64,000 nucleotides of DNA from an uncultured Anaeromusa sp. (GTDB lineage: Bacteria; Bacillota; Negativicutes; Anaeromusales; Anaeromusaceae). Below are positions 1 to 8,765 of this stretch, piece by piece (positions within the stretch are counted from its first letter, which is position 1; each line of letters opens with the position of its first letter). The DNA lies in NCBI RefSeq assembly GCF_963668665.1, contig NZ_OY764902.1, forward strand, positions 1,305,501 through 1,369,500. Direction: 5' to 3'. The notes below the pieces were generated by a model, which did not search any database, was not told the origin of the DNA, and worked only from the letters and a program-made list of their open reading frames with translations. The position numbers were made by a program, and so were the translations under genes.

Positions 1-101
1 AAAACCGCAGGAATAGCAGCGCTATGCCGAGACTTTCTGACGAAGCATGACGGAAAAAGAGCTTGTTTGGCGCGAGATGTGAATCAATCATTGGCTCCTT
101 T
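1..101. repeat. Family C element, truncated by window edge
   Basis: Right-hand part of an element also found at 7041-7258 and 39741-39902. The shared core is a palindrome-like GGAATAGC-(A/G)(G/C)C-GCTATGCC followed by GAG(A/G)CTTTCTGACGA. The right arm (TCAATCATTGGCTCCTT) overlaps the last codons of the minus-strand FHA gene, so the repeat encodes that protein's final Lys-Gly-Ala-Asn-Asp and its stop. The left arm lies outside the window. Confidence 0.75.
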
Positions 102-779
102 AAGAAGTAAGCCGCTGCCGCGAACCGTTTTCAAAAGCCGTGAGGCGTCGCCCAGCTTTTTACGCAATCGATAGATGAGCACATTCAGCTCGTCTGTGCC
201 CACGTCTACAGAGCCTTGCTCTTCGCTCGGCAACCGCTCCGGCCAAATTTCGCGTTTGATCGTCTCATAGTCCACTAACGTGCCGGCGCTTTCCCACAAA
301 AGCTGCAGCAAATGCCATTCTTTGCCGCTCAAGGAAACGCTTTCCCCGTACACTTGGCATTCTTGCCGCTCTGGAAAAATGGCTAGCGCCTGCGGCAGCT
401 CCAAGCCTTGACGCAGCATTAGCGTGCGGCTCAAGTCGAGCGTTTTTTCGTCGCCCCCATGCTCCAGCCGTAACGCCACAAGACCAGACGCCAATTCCAA
501 ACGGTCTCCCGGCGCCAGCCGACGTACTTCCTGTTGCAATGGCTCGCCGTTGACGCTGGTACCATGACGGCTGCCCAGCTCCTTTATGCTCACACCCGTT
601 TCATCGCAACAAACCAGACAATGACGCCGCGAGACGAAAGGGCTGGCAAAATACATCCCTGCCTCTCCCTGGCCGCTGCGTCCCAATAGCCATTCCCCTT
701 TTTCCAGCATAATTCGGCTGCCGGAAGGATAGGGCACTCCTTTTTCTACAACCAAACACCAATTTTCTTCCACAGCCAT
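84..779 (-). CDS. FHA-domain winged-helix transcriptional regulator
   Basis: The 231-aa protein joins a phosphothreonine-reading FHA domain (about residues 20-105, with GRSGQGEAG, SRRH and GSRHGTSVNG as core motifs) to an OmpR-type winged-helix DNA-binding domain (about 135-228, with LSGKEWHLLQLLW and VYRLRKKLG-like helices). It has no receiver domain, so it probably reads a phosphorylated partner instead of a kinase signal. The AGGAGG ribosome site ends one base before the ATG. The in-frame GTG two codons later (773) has better spacing and may be the true start. The C-terminus and stop fall inside a family C repeat. The target is unknown. Confidence 0.8.
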   Translation of the reverse strand: MAVEENWCLVVEKGVPYPSGSRIMLEKGEWLLGRSGQGEAGMYFASPFVSRRHCLVCCDETGVSIKELGSRHGTSVNGEPLQQEVRRLAPGDRLELASGLVALRLEHGGDEKTLDLSRTLMLRQGLELPQALAIFPERQECQVYGESVSLSGKEWHLLQLLWESAGTLVDYETIKREIWPERLPSEEQGSVDVGTDELNVLIYRLRKKLGDASRLLKTVRGSGLLLKGAND

Positions 780-855
780 CCCTCCTGGACCTATCTCTTT
801 TCTATATCATACTGCGAAAAATTTTTTCTGCCAAGAAGGCGCGCCATGGCAACAT

Positions 856-1005
856 TTAAAATGTCTGCAACAGCGTTCCGGCTACGCCGCGCATGGTTTC
901 CGTCCAGGGCAAAAGAGCGCCAAATCCTTCAAAAGAAAGCCAGTCTGGTTTCCAGGCATGAAGAACCAGTACCGCTAAGGCTAAAATCCAACCGCTATGT
1001 CTCAT
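856..1005 (-). CDS. Small single-span membrane protein, 49 aa
   Basis: The start at 1005 is set by an AAAGGAGG site about 8 bases upstream; the frame extends further but without a second ribosome site. The product has a basic N-terminus (MRHSG), one hydrophobic segment (ILALAVLVLHAW) and a Trp-rich tail. It could be a membrane micro-protein or a degenerate exported peptide. It is not recognised as a known family. It lies upstream of the FHA regulator on the same strand with a gap of about 76 bases. Confidence 0.45.
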   Translation of the reverse strand: MRHSGWILALAVLVLHAWKPDWLSFEGFGALLPWTETMRGVAGTLLQTF

Positions 1006-1121
1006 GACGCATCCTCCTTTGCCTTTTGTTAGTTTGATTATACCTTTTTCCATGTTACAGAGCTATGACAACGGCATGACAACTCCATTACACTCTCTAG
1101 ACGGGACCGATGGAGAAAACA

Positions 1122-1297
1122 TTGAACAAGAGTCGCGAGAGTCACGGAGGGTTCGACTGAGGGTTACGGAATTTACGACGCCGCCGATGCGGTTGACGGT
1201 ACGTGATGTACCTAATGCCGGCGATGCCAAGGATGGCATAATCGTCGGTCTCTTCTAGAAATCCATGGACGGCATAGCAACCGACATCTGCTGGCAT
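1122..1297 (+). repeat. Family A plus family B repeat block
   Basis: From 1122 there is a family A module (TGAACAAGAGTCGCGAGAG... ending GGGTTACGG). From about 1171 family B follows: a GGTAC-GTGAT-GTACC hairpin, then a second stem whose loop reads GATGCCAAGGATGGCAT. A further ATGGACGGCATAGCAACCGACATCTGCT segment matches the right half of other B copies. No gene is supported between 1006 and 1597. Confidence 0.7.
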
Positions 1298-1300
1298 TTA

Positions 1301-1500
1301 AAGTGAGGGAACGAACAAGTCTACGGCGGTCGTGATTGTATTTGAGACTTTTATTGGAGCAAGACGGTCCGCAGGACGAAAATGCTGGCGAAGGCGGATG
1401 ACAGTTTCGCCTGTTTGAGCGCAGCGAGTTAAGAAACTGCCGCCTTCGCCTGCTTTTGCGAGGCGCGCGCAAATCTTGTCTCAAATACAAGTATGCCGCC
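1301..1500. repeat. Family D inverted-repeat element, copy 1
   Basis: TTGTATTTGAGAC at about 1336-1348 is mirrored by GTCTCAAATACAA at about 1478-1490. Inside, GACAGTTTC pairs with GAAACTGCC around a GCGCAGCGAG-containing loop. The same element recurs at 2482-2682 with high identity including its flank (AAAGTGAGGGA). There is no coding potential; it looks like a non-autonomous mobile element or a structured intergenic repeat. Confidence 0.75.
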
Positions 1501-1597
1501 GAAATACAGCTACTCTTTTTAAACGAATTTTTTCGATAGACAAAAAAAAGATTGCGGTAAAATGCACATTCTCATTTTACCGCAACCTTTTATTTTT

Positions 1598-2155
1598 TTA
1601 TCCGTGCACCAGACTCGAATCACAAAAAGCCTGCCCTAGCCCCTGTCCCACCTTGGCCTCAAAGCGACAACGCTCATCGCCCAGGCTCCAGCATTCGGTT
1701 TCCACTACATCATAGGGCTGTTGAAAAAACGCTTCCAAGACGCCGGAAAAGACGCCCGCATCAAAGTAACAGCTGGAATAGCCCTTCGTTGGGCCACCCG
1801 AGCAGTCGAGGTCTTCCTTCAGCACAAACACAAACCGGCTATTGTCCGGCGCCGCCTCTTCCAGCCGAAGCAAACCCAACCCCATTTCCCGTAAAACTTG
1901 CTGCAACCGCCGCAAGAGCCATTGGCCTTCATGAGTTTCTCCAATCATATGTTGGTAAAACTCCTTGCCTGCTAATTGACCGGCCTGGTAAAACAGCCCT
2001 TCCGTCTGCTGCGTTCCCAGGCGCTCTTCCAGCACGTCCCTCATCGTATACTGCATCAACCGGTAAGCCTCCAGCCTCGCATAACGTCCCAGCGTAGGCC
2101 GGCCTTCATTCAAACCTCCCAAAAGTTCCCATGAAAAAGAATACCGACGTTCCAT
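1598..2155 (-). CDS. V4R (4-vinyl-reductase-like) domain protein
   Basis: The 185-aa protein starts at 2155 behind AAGGAGG. The C-terminal half carries the V4R signature: GG..KGYSSCYFDAGVFSG, then ETECWSLGDERCRF, with the paired cysteines and GD motif typical of the domain. V4R proteins bind small ligands and often act as sensors or scaffolds; several lie beside regulators. No DNA-binding or output domain is present, so its partner is unknown. It stands alone between repeat-filled intergenic regions. Confidence 0.75.
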   Translation of the reverse strand: MERRYSFSWELLGGLNEGRPTLGRYARLEAYRLMQYTMRDVLEERLGTQQTEGLFYQAGQLAGKEFYQHMIGETHEGQWLLRRLQQVLREMGLGLLRLEEAAPDNSRFVFVLKEDLDCSGGPTKGYSSCYFDAGVFSGVLEAFFQQPYDVVETECWSLGDERCRFEAKVGQGLGQAFCDSSLVHG

Positions 2156-2280
2156 ATTGATTCCTCCTTGCATATAAACAAGCCGAATCGTGTCTCCGTC
2201 GCTTCTATTGTAACAAAAAAAATTAGTTTTTGCAAAATTAAAACTATTTTTTCGGATAAGTATTGGGCAAGGAGCGGGGA

Positions 2281-2386
2281 TTGAACAAGAGTCGCGGGAG
2301 TCACGGGAGGACACGACAGAGGGCTACGGGGTACAAGTTTTTTAACAGGAGTACAGAGAGTAGAGGGAGGGTACGATGGAGAAACA
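2281..2386 (+). repeat. Two tandem family A modules
   Basis: The first copy reads TGAACAAGAGTCGCGGGAG onward. The second, after a T-run, reads AACAGGAGTACAGAGAG then GGGAGGGTACGATGGAGAA. Both lie upstream of the minus-strand V4R gene, in the antisense orientation. This region (2156-2774) holds no supported gene. Confidence 0.7.
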
Positions 2387-2410
2387 TCAGAAAATACAAG
2401 GGATAGACCG

Positions 2411-2455
2411 GCTTACGGGTCATTGCGAGCGCCAGCGCGGCAATCTCTCCACCAA
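2411..2455. repeat. Family E half-element (GCGGCAATCTC)
   Basis: GGTCATTGCGAGCGCCAGCGCGGCAATCTC matches one arm of the inverted pair at 15427-15513 and the half copy at 24729-24766. Similar GC-rich repeats are scattered in many bacterial genomes. Function is unknown. Confidence 0.6.
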
Positions 2456-2481
2456 AAAAAGCAAAGAAAGACCAGAGGAGT

Positions 2482-2682
2482 AAAGTGAGGGATCAATGAG
2501 GCTGCGGCGTCCGTAATTGTATTTGAGACTTTTATTGGAGCAAGGCGGTCCGCAGGACGCAAAAACAGGAGGAGGCGGAGAACAGTTTCGCCTGTTTGAG
2601 CGCAGCGAGTTAAGAAACTGCCGCCTTCGCCTGCTTTTGCGAGGCGCGCGCAAATCTTGTCTCAAATACAAGTATGCCGCCA
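2482..2682. repeat. Family D inverted-repeat element, copy 2
   Basis: Near copy of 1301-1500. TTGTATTTGAGAC at about 2517-2529 is mirrored by GTCTCAAATACAA at 2659-2671, and the internal hairpin and GAGCGCAGCGAGTTAAGAAACTGCCGCC segment are the same. The two copies flank the V4R gene as a direct pair about 1.2 kb apart. Confidence 0.75.
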
Positions 2683-2698
2683 AATTTAGACACTAAAA

Positions 2699-2735
2699 CC
2701 TCGGCAAGAACCGTTGTAAATGGTTCTTGCCGAGG
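2699..2735 (-). terminator. Hairpin terminator of the MCP gene
   Basis: CCTCGGCAAGAACC (2699-2712) pairs with GGTTCTTGCCGAGG (2722-2735) around a 9-base loop. On the minus strand a short T-run follows, about 40 bases after the MCP stop. Confidence 0.75.
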
Positions 2736-2774
2736 TCCGTCCTTCATGACCCGCAAAGGGCTTCTGCATAAAGT

Positions 2775-4766
2775 TTACAACCGGAACCGCCCCACGGTCT
2801 GCTGCATTTCTTCGGCCATCTTAGCCAGCGCCTGGCTGGATGTAGCAATCTCTTCCATCGAGGCCGACTGCTCTTCCGTCGCGGCGGATACCGTCTGCGT
2901 ATGGCCCGCCGTCTCGCGGCTGATGCTCTCAATGCGCTGCACCGACTGCACCACGTCTTGGCTGTGCGCGCCAATCTCCTGCGCCGCCTGACTTACATGC
3001 TGCACCTGCTGATACATAGAGTCAATCAAGCCGACAATCTGCGTGAAGGTATGACCTGCGTCATCCACCACCGCCGTGCCGCGTTCCACTTCGCGCGTGC
3101 CATCCTGCATAGCCACAACCGCGCTTTGGGTATCGCCCTGAATTTCGCTGATCAGCTCCGCAATGCGCTTGGCCGCTTCTTGGCTCTGCTCCGCCAGTTT
3201 GCGCACTTCGTCGGCTACCACCGCAAAGCCGCGTCCTTGTTCGCCTGCCCGAGCCGCTTCGATGGCGGCGTTTAAGGCTAAAAGATTCGTCTGTCCGGCA
3301 ATGCCGCTGATGGTATCGACAATTTGCCCGATCTCTTGGGACCGTTCGCCTAAACGCGCTACCACTTCCGCCGACTGGCTGACCGAAGACTCGATCAACT
3401 GCATCTGTTTCACGGCTGTTTGCACCGCTTTTTCGCCGCCCCGCGCCGCCTGCGCCGTTTCGGTGGAAGAGTGCGCCATCTGTCCCAAATTCGCCGCCAC
3501 TTCCTGAATCCGCGAGGACATCGCCTCGACGCCATGCGCCGCTTGCTGTACCGCCTTCAACTGATCATCCGTGCCATGGGCAACATCCGTAATCGACTGA
3601 GCCACCTGCTGCGACGCCTGCGCCGACTGGTCCGCACTGGCTGTCAATTCTTCACTGGAAGCGGCTAGATGTTCCGATGAGCTGGCTACCTGCTTGATCA
3701 TACCATGAAGGTTTTGCTGCATCCGGGTAATGGAATCGCCCAAATGCATAATTTCCTCTACGCCATCCACCTCAAAGCTGCGGCTCAAATCACCGTCCGC
3801 CATGCGTTCCGCCGCTTCATCCAACACCAACAACGGCTGGGCCAGTCCTTTGGCCGAATAAACCGCCGTTGCCCCCGCACAAACGGCCACCAACAGCAAT
3901 AAGCCCGCCATAGTCAACACAATCGTCCAAATCTGGCTGCTCACCTCGCTGGAAGGCAAATACGCCACAACCCCCCAGCCGATAGACTTGGCTGGCGAGT
4001 ACGAAATCATCGCCTGCTCGCCTCGCGTAGAAGCAGCTTCCTGACTGCCGCTTTGTCCCTGCAGCACCGCCGCGATATATGTCCGGTCAGCGACCGACTC
4101 ATTCTGCTGCACTTTGTCCTTATCCGGATGGGCCAACAGCTTGCCTTTGTTATCTACAATATCTAAGTAACCGCCTTGCCCCACCTTGACCGCTTCCGCC
4201 ATGGCCCACAGCGATTTCAGACTGATATCCGCCGCAAAAACACCGATAGGCTTGCCTGCGGCATCACGAATCGCGGTGGAAATGGTCACCGTCGGCGCCT
4301 TGGTAAAGGAAGAAATATAGGCGTCGCTAAAATGCAATTTCCCCGCCATGGCGTCTTTGAAATACGGACGGTCCGCCCGATTGGCCAAGGAGCCGGACGT
4401 TCTAGCGATCTGCATGCCGCTGGCGTCCATAACATAAATCAATTCCATATAAGCATTTTTCTGCTGCGCCGCTACAATCATTTCCTTGATTTGCGCCGCA
4501 TCCATGCTCCGCGCCGTCGGCGTCGCCGCCAATGCCTCTGTCAAGCCTTTGGCATCGCTCATAAAGCGCTCGATTTCGCTAGCCGCTTGTCCGGTCAGCT
4601 CACGATTGCTTTCGGCAATATTGTCTTTTTTCTGCGTCACATTCATGTAAGTACTGACGCCGCCTACTAGCGCGGCGGACAAAAAGGCGAACAGAACCAA
4701 CAGCACTATCAATTTGCTCTGCAAGGTCTGCTTTGTCACCGTTTTTAAAACTACCTTATCGCTCAC
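2775..4766 (-). CDS. Methyl-accepting chemotaxis protein with Cache sensor
   Basis: The 663-aa transducer has an N-terminal membrane segment ([18 protein letters not shown]), a periplasmic double-Cache-like region ([41 protein letters not shown]), a second membrane segment, a HAMP linker, and a long cytoplasmic coil with the conserved hairpin ([20 protein letters not shown]). It would sense a small extracellular ligand and signal to CheA. I chose the GTG at 4766 because GGGGTGTAGG lies just upstream; an ATG 26 codons earlier has no ribosome site. The cytoplasmic tip is nearly identical to that of the MCP at 43794-45836. Confidence 0.9.
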   Translation of the reverse strand: MSDKVVLKTVTKQTLQSKLIVLLVLFAFLSAALVGGVSTYMNVTQKKDNIAESNRELTGQAASEIERFMSDAKGLTEALAATPTARSMDAAQIKEMIVAAQQKNAYMELIYVMDASGMQIARTSGSLANRADRPYFKDAMAGKLHFSDAYISSFTKAPTVTISTAIRDAAGKPIGVFAADISLKSLWAMAEAVKVGQGGYLDIVDNKGKLLAHPDKDKVQQNESVADRTYIAAVLQGQSGSQEAASTRGEQAMISYSPAKSIGWGVVAYLPSSEVSSQIWTIVLTMAGLLLLVAVCAGATAVYSAKGLAQPLLVLDEAAERMADGDLSRSFEVDGVEEIMHLGDSITRMQQNLHGMIKQVASSSEHLAASSEELTASADQSAQASQQVAQSITDVAHGTDDQLKAVQQAAHGVEAMSSRIQEVAANLGQMAHSSTETAQAARGGEKAVQTAVKQMQLIESSVSQSAEVVARLGERSQEIGQIVDTISGIAGQTNLLALNAAIEAARAGEQGRGFAVVADEVRKLAEQSQEAAKRIAELISEIQGDTQSAVVAMQDGTREVERGTAVVDDAGHTFTQIVGLIDSMYQQVQHVSQAAQEIGAHSQDVVQSVQRIESISRETAGHTQTVSAATEEQSASMEEIATSSQALAKMAEEMQQTVGRFRL

Positions 4767-4990
4767 AATCCTACACCCCTTCTCATTGTTACTGTCCGTA
4801 TGTCGCGTTGGGCAAAACAGTTCAACCATTACAGGCTTATACATTCTTAGTTACCAAGTTCTGTACTTTGATTGTATAAAAAGCTCCTGTACTTTCTGTT
4901 AAAAATTGGTTAAACCTAGTTAAAAATTAACCTCTCAACATAGCGGAGCAACAACAATAAACCTCAGGGTTTAAGAAATGCAAGCTTCTA

Positions 4991-5401
4991 TTATCCCCCT
5001 ATGGCCTTGCTGTCGCTGGCCGTACCTCCCATGCCTTGACGGATCAGCTTTTCTACCAAAAAAACATCCATGGGCATAAATTCATAACTGCTCAACTCTT
5101 CCGGACCAGCCCAAGCCAGCTCATCATGACCGGAAAGTGAAAAATTCCCCTCCTGCCACTGCGCCCAATAAGCCAACAAACGCAGGTCCCCATAGGAGCG
5201 CAAAGCAAAGCGTCCTCCAATCGACACATTTAGACCCATAACGTCTACAAGATTCCGCTCTAAGCACGCTTCTGGCGCTTCATCCTGGTTACAAGTCCCC
5301 CAGGGAAATTCCCATAAACCTGCCTGTGTACGGCCCTCGCTGCGCCGCGCAATTAATACCTTGCCTTTTTTTACGATGAGTGCTGCTACGCGTTGTTGCA
5401 T
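4991..5401 (-). CDS. Nudix-fold protein with a degenerate Nudix box
   Basis: The 136-aa protein has MutT/MutY-like features: VAALIVKKGKVLIARRSEG, GLWEFPWGT and a C-terminal EELSSYEFMPMD. The Nudix box reads G-x5-E-x7-RN-LV-DV-M-G, so the RE and EE of the usual REUxEE motif are replaced by RN and DV. The metal-binding glutamates are therefore mostly lost and catalysis is doubtful; it may bind rather than cleave a nucleotide. The ATG at 5401 has AAGGAG 9 bases upstream and is preferred to the GTG two codons earlier. Confidence 0.75.
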   Translation of the reverse strand: MQQRVAALIVKKGKVLIARRSEGRTQAGLWEFPWGTCNQDEAPEACLERNLVDVMGLNVSIGGRFALRSYGDLRLLAYWAQWQEGNFSLSGHDELAWAGPEELSSYEFMPMDVFLVEKLIRQGMGGTASDSKAIGG

Positions 5402-5491
5402 TCTCACCTTCTCCTTTCCAGCTAGTCGCTGTCGGATTATGTTTGTTTTCCTTGTTTTTCATCACTTTTCCTGCTAACCCACAAAAAAAAA

Positions 5492-6847
5492 CTAAATTCT
5501 ACCGGTAAATACGTCCCGAATCCGCCCTGTTTCGCTCCATTTTTGCACGTTTTCCCGAAGAAGATCATATAAAACTCCTGTTGGACGCTCTTCCAAATCA
5601 TAGTAAACCTGATACAACGGCTTATTCAAATGAAGCAGCCTCTCCAAACGACTGGGCGTAGCCGAGACAATGGCCTCGCAGGCTGCGGCATTCAACGCCG
5701 TCTCCAGTTCCGCCAGCTGCTCCGGCTGATAGCCCAGCGCCGGCAGGACCTGCTGCAAATGCGGATACAACTCCCGCGCCCGCGCCAAAGTTCCTCGGGT
5801 CCATTCCCACGGCTCCACAACCTCAGCGCCGACAGCGCGAGCCGCCAGCAGACCCGCGCCATAGGGCATGCCGCCGTGCGTCACGGAAGGCCCGTCTTCC
5901 ACCACCACCACCCGTTTACCCCTTAGCTCTTCGCCACGGTCCAAACGAGGCGGGGAAGCCGCCAACACCACCCTCGCCTTGGAGTTGACCTCTTCAATCG
6001 AAGCTTGCAGCAACGCCACCTCTTGCTGCGAAACGCTGTCCACTTTGTTGATCAGCACCGTATCCGCCATGCGCAAATTGGTTTCTCCTGGATGATACGA
6101 ACGCTCGTGACCTAGCCGCAAAGGATCGGCTACCACAACCAGCCAGTCTGGCTGAAAAAAAGAGAAATCATTATTGCCGCCGTCCCAAAGAAGCACCTCC
6201 GCCTCCGCTTCGGCCGCCTCCAAAACCTCTCCGTAATCCACGCCCGCATAAACAATGTGCCCTGCCGCTAGATGCGGTTCATATTCCTCGCGTTCTTCCA
6301 CCGTACAGCGAGCGCGCTGCAAATCCTCCACAGTAGCAAAGCGCTGACAGCGCTGGCGCTCCAACTCTCCATACGGCATGGGATGGCGTACGATAGCCAC
6401 CCGCAGCCCCCATTCCTTCAGCCAAGACGCCAGCTTTCGCGAAACCTGGCTTTTGCCCGCGCCAGTCCGCACAGCACATACGGCAATAACAGGCTTAGAC
6501 GCTTGCAACATCGTCCTAGTTGGACCTAAAAGACGAAAATCAGCTCCAGAAGCCAAGACTCTTGACGCTGCATGCATCACCGTTTCATGTGAAACATCGC
6601 TGTACGCAAAAACAACCTCATCTATCGCTTCCGCCCGCAGCAACGCTTCCAGCTCTTCTTCCGGCACAATGGGAACGCCCTGCGGATAGAAGCGCCCCGC
6701 CAATGACGGCGGATACCTTCTGCCTGCAATATCCGGTATTTGCGTCGCCGTAAAAGCCACTACCCGACTGTCGGCATCATTACGAAAACAAGTGTTGAAA
6801 ACATGAAAATCGCGTCCTGCGGCGCCTAAAATCACTACCTTGCGCAT
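5492..6847 (-). CDS. Cyclic 2,3-diphosphoglycerate synthetase-like P-loop protein
   Basis: The 451-aa protein starts with a Rossmann-like segment (VVILGAAGRDFHVFN), followed at residues 126-133 by a P-loop (VRTGAGKS). Later come LLWDGGNNDFSFFQPDW and VLINKVDS, which resembles a GTPase NKxD motif. This layout matches the cyclic 2,3-diphosphoglycerate synthetase family of archaea and some anaerobes, many of which are annotated only as GTPases. Start chosen at 6847 with GGAGGTG upstream. The physiological product in this organism is unknown, and a metallochaperone-like GTPase role is an alternative. Confidence 0.7.
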   Translation of the reverse strand: MRKVVILGAAGRDFHVFNTCFRNDADSRVVAFTATQIPDIAGRRYPPSLAGRFYPQGVPIVPEEELEALLRAEAIDEVVFAYSDVSHETVMHAASRVLASGADFRLLGPTRTMLQASKPVIAVCAVRTGAGKSQVSRKLASWLKEWGLRVAIVRHPMPYGELERQRCQRFATVEDLQRARCTVEEREEYEPHLAAGHIVYAGVDYGEVLEAAEAEAEVLLWDGGNNDFSFFQPDWLVVVADPLRLGHERSYHPGETNLRMADTVLINKVDSVSQQEVALLQASIEEVNSKARVVLAASPPRLDRGEELRGKRVVVVEDGPSVTHGGMPYGAGLLAARAVGAEVVEPWEWTRGTLARARELYPHLQQVLPALGYQPEQLAELETALNAAACEAIVSATPSRLERLLHLNKPLYQVYYDLEERPTGVLYDLLRENVQKWSETGRIRDVFTGRI

Positions 6848-6884
6848 AAGGCCACACCTCCAGGAGATACGAATATCCGAAATT

Positions 6885-6972
6885 TTGAACAGGAGTAGCT
6901 GGAAGGATCGATCCATTAGGTATGAACAAGAGTCGCGACGAGAACCGGAGGGTTCGAATGAGGGTTGCGAAG
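6885..6972 (+). repeat. Two family A modules
   Basis: TTGAACAGGAGTAG... is followed by ATGAACAAGAGTCGCGACG and CCGGAGGGTTCGAATGAGGG. They lie immediately upstream of the P-loop protein gene, antisense to it. The whole gap 6848-7261 consists of repeats. Confidence 0.65.
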
Positions 6973-7040
6973 AAATCAAAAGAAATTGAGAGGGTGATTG
7001 CCTTTAACAAGGATGGTCCGGCTGAACATACCAAAAAAAC

Positions 7041-7258
7041 AGGGAACCGATGATGCAATAAACGCTCCGACAAATTACGACAGCGCTGGACGCGCTTAGT
7101 GCCGGCTGCGCTATGGATGGCATTGCAACCGGCATCTATTTCACTACCAGACGAGAAAGAAAACGCAGGAATAGCGGCGCTATGCCGAGGCTTTCTGACG
7201 ATGTATGGGATAAAAAGAGATAATTTGACGTGAGATGTGAATGCATCAACGATTCCCT
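7041..7258. repeat. Family C element with a family B module nested inside
   Basis: The left arm AGGGAACCGATGATGCA can pair with the right arm TGCATCAACGATTCCCT. The C core (GGAATAGCGGCGCTATGCC) lies at about 7168-7186. Between arm and core sits a B module (7076-7138): an AGCGC-TGGAC-GCGCT hairpin, then a stem with ATGGAT in the loop and GGCATTGCAACCGGC. The element stops 3 bases before the stop codon of the gene at 7262-7642. Confidence 0.75.
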
Positions 7259-7261
7259 AAA

Positions 7262-7642
7262 TTACATAGCCGCCCAAGGAAGCAGCAGCTTTCTTGCTTC
7301 CTCGCGCCAAGCTGTAAACGCCGGCAGCAGCACCTGCGCCAGCACCTGTTTCATCTGTGGCAGTTCCCCTTCAGCAAACGCGTCCTGCATACCGGAAATA
7401 GCGTCTCGCAAGTCTCGCAATACTTGCACTAACTGTTCTTTGCGCTCTTCCACGAAAAATTCCGGCAGCAATTCCGTTAAACGCCCCGCAGCCATGGCGA
7501 AATCGCTGAAGAGCTCTTTCCCCGCTTCCAGCTTCAGTTCATCCAGCTGTGCCCGCATGTACTGCAGCGCCTCTTCCATCGTTTCCATAATTTCCAGCAT
7601 CCGCCGGGCTAAATCTCGTTTTTGTTCATCTGTAACTTCCAT
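7262..7642 (-). CDS. Helical hypothetical protein, 126 aa
   Basis: Starts at 7642 behind AAGGAGG. The product is rich in Glu, Leu, Arg and Met, with heptad-like stretches (LARRMLEIMETMEEALQYMRAQLDELKLE) that suggest a helical bundle or coiled coil; there is no signal peptide or membrane segment. It is not recognised as a characterised family. It stands alone, diverging from the LytTR regulator gene, with a family C element abutting its 3' end. Confidence 0.7.
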   Translation of the reverse strand: MEVTDEQKRDLARRMLEIMETMEEALQYMRAQLDELKLEAGKELFSDFAMAAGRLTELLPEFFVEERKEQLVQVLRDLRDAISGMQDAFAEGELPQMKQVLAQVLLPAFTAWREEARKLLLPWAAM

Positions 7643-7800
7643 GTGCTTCCTCCTTCGCGTTGCCGCGATTTATCATCCTTGACAAGGGAAGATTTCGCTC
7701 TTGCTAATACAGTTCCCTGCTAAAATCAAAATTCTGCCAAATTTTAATACTCCTCCTGCGTACCCTTCCGCGAGTCCTCGTTAAATCTTATAACTCCGCC

Positions 7801-7836
7801 GAACCCTCCCTCTACTCACTCTACTCCTGTTAAAAA
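7801..7836 (-). repeat. Family A module
   Basis: The minus strand reads TTAACAGGAGTAGAGTGAG then AGAGGGAGGGTTC. It lies in the divergent region 7643-8021, where the only other features seen are degenerate A-like sequence and a promoter element near 7990. Confidence 0.65.
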
Positions 7837-7988
7837 TCAGCCCCGCGGCCTCTTGCGTTCCCTTTCGCAACCCCAGAGTCTTGCTTTGCGCTCTATCTCC
7901 CTCTAGCCCTCTAAGTCTATCCCGGCCCGCCAAACGTCCTGTTCTCCATCTTGGTTGCGTGAAGCGCTGTTTCTTGCCAATACGAGTA

Positions 7989-7997
7989 TGCTACAAT
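7989..7997 (+). promoter_or_regulatory. Candidate extended -10 promoter of the LytTR operon
   Basis: TGCTACAAT is an extended -10 (TG at 7989, TACAAT at 7992-7997) about 25 bases upstream of the start. No good -35 sits at the usual spacing, which is tolerated in extended -10 promoters. Confidence 0.4.
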
Positions 7998-8021
7998 ATA
8001 TAAAACAAAACATAAGGAGGG

Positions 8022-8765
8022 ATGGCATTGCTGCACCTGGCGGTTTGCGACGACAGAACCGAAGACCGAGAACGGCTCTGCCGTCTGCTCGAAGAATACG
8101 GACAACATAATAACCTCGAGCTGTCAGTAGATCAATGGAGCACTGGCGAAGACTTCTTACACGCCTTTGTCCCCGGACGCTACCAGCTACTATTTCTAGA
8201 CATCTACATGAATCAACTCAACGGCGTGGAAACAGCCCGCACGATACGGGAACAAGACGAAAACTGCGCCATTGTTTTTGTTACCACAAGTCAGGAACAC
8301 GCCGTAGACGGCTTTAACGTTAACGCTCTGCACTACCTCCTGAAACCCATTACCGCAGCGCAGCTAGACACAGTATTCCAACGTTTGACGCGCCTCCAAA
8401 AAAAAGAGCCTGCGTATATCACCGTACGATCACAACGGCTGGAAGTACGCTGCAACGCAGATGAGATTGTATTCGCCGAGATCTATGACAAGCTGTGCTT
8501 GATACATACGAAAACCAACACCATTCAAACCTATACCCCCTTGGACGAAATCGAGCGGCAGGTTCCTGTCAACCTATTTTTGCGCTGCCATCGCAGCTAT
8601 TTGGTAAACATGAGTTACATTACCCGAATGGAGGATACGCAGTTCACTGTTCACGACCAGCACCTCATCCCTATACGCAAAAACGACAGGCAAACGCTTA
8701 AACAGCGCTACTTAGACTATCTTTTTGCGACCACCAGGAGCAGTGACGCCGAGCATTATGATTGA
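8022..8765 (+). CDS. LytTR-family response regulator
   Basis: The 247-aa protein has an N-terminal receiver domain (acidic pocket DD near residue 10, phospho-acceptor Asp in LLFLDIYM, Lys in LLKPI) and a C-terminal LytTR DNA-binding domain (about 135-235, with FLRCHRSYLVNMSYI and IPIRK). It belongs to the AgrA/ComE/LytR group, which usually controls exported or cell-envelope functions. AAGGAGG ends one base before the ATG, so the TTG at 8028 may be the true start. The histidine kinase gene overlaps its stop codon, so the pair is translationally coupled. No autoinducer-peptide gene is seen nearby. Confidence 0.88.
   Translation: MALLHLAVCDDRTEDRERLCRLLEEYGQHNNLELSVDQWSTGEDFLHAFVPGRYQLLFLDIYMNQLNGVETARTIREQDENCAIVFVTTSQEHAVDGFNVNALHYLLKPITAAQLDTVFQRLTRLQKKEPAYITVRSQRLEVRCNADEIVFAEIYDKLCLIHTKTNTIQTYTPLDEIERQVPVNLFLRCHRSYLVNMSYITRMEDTQFTVHDQHLIPIRKNDRQTLKQRYLDYLFATTRSSDAEHYD

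Noticed and set aside
4845..4990. c-di-GMP riboswitch upstream of the first MCP
   Set aside because: The A/T-rich leader lacks the GEMM core and tetraloop receptor pieces.
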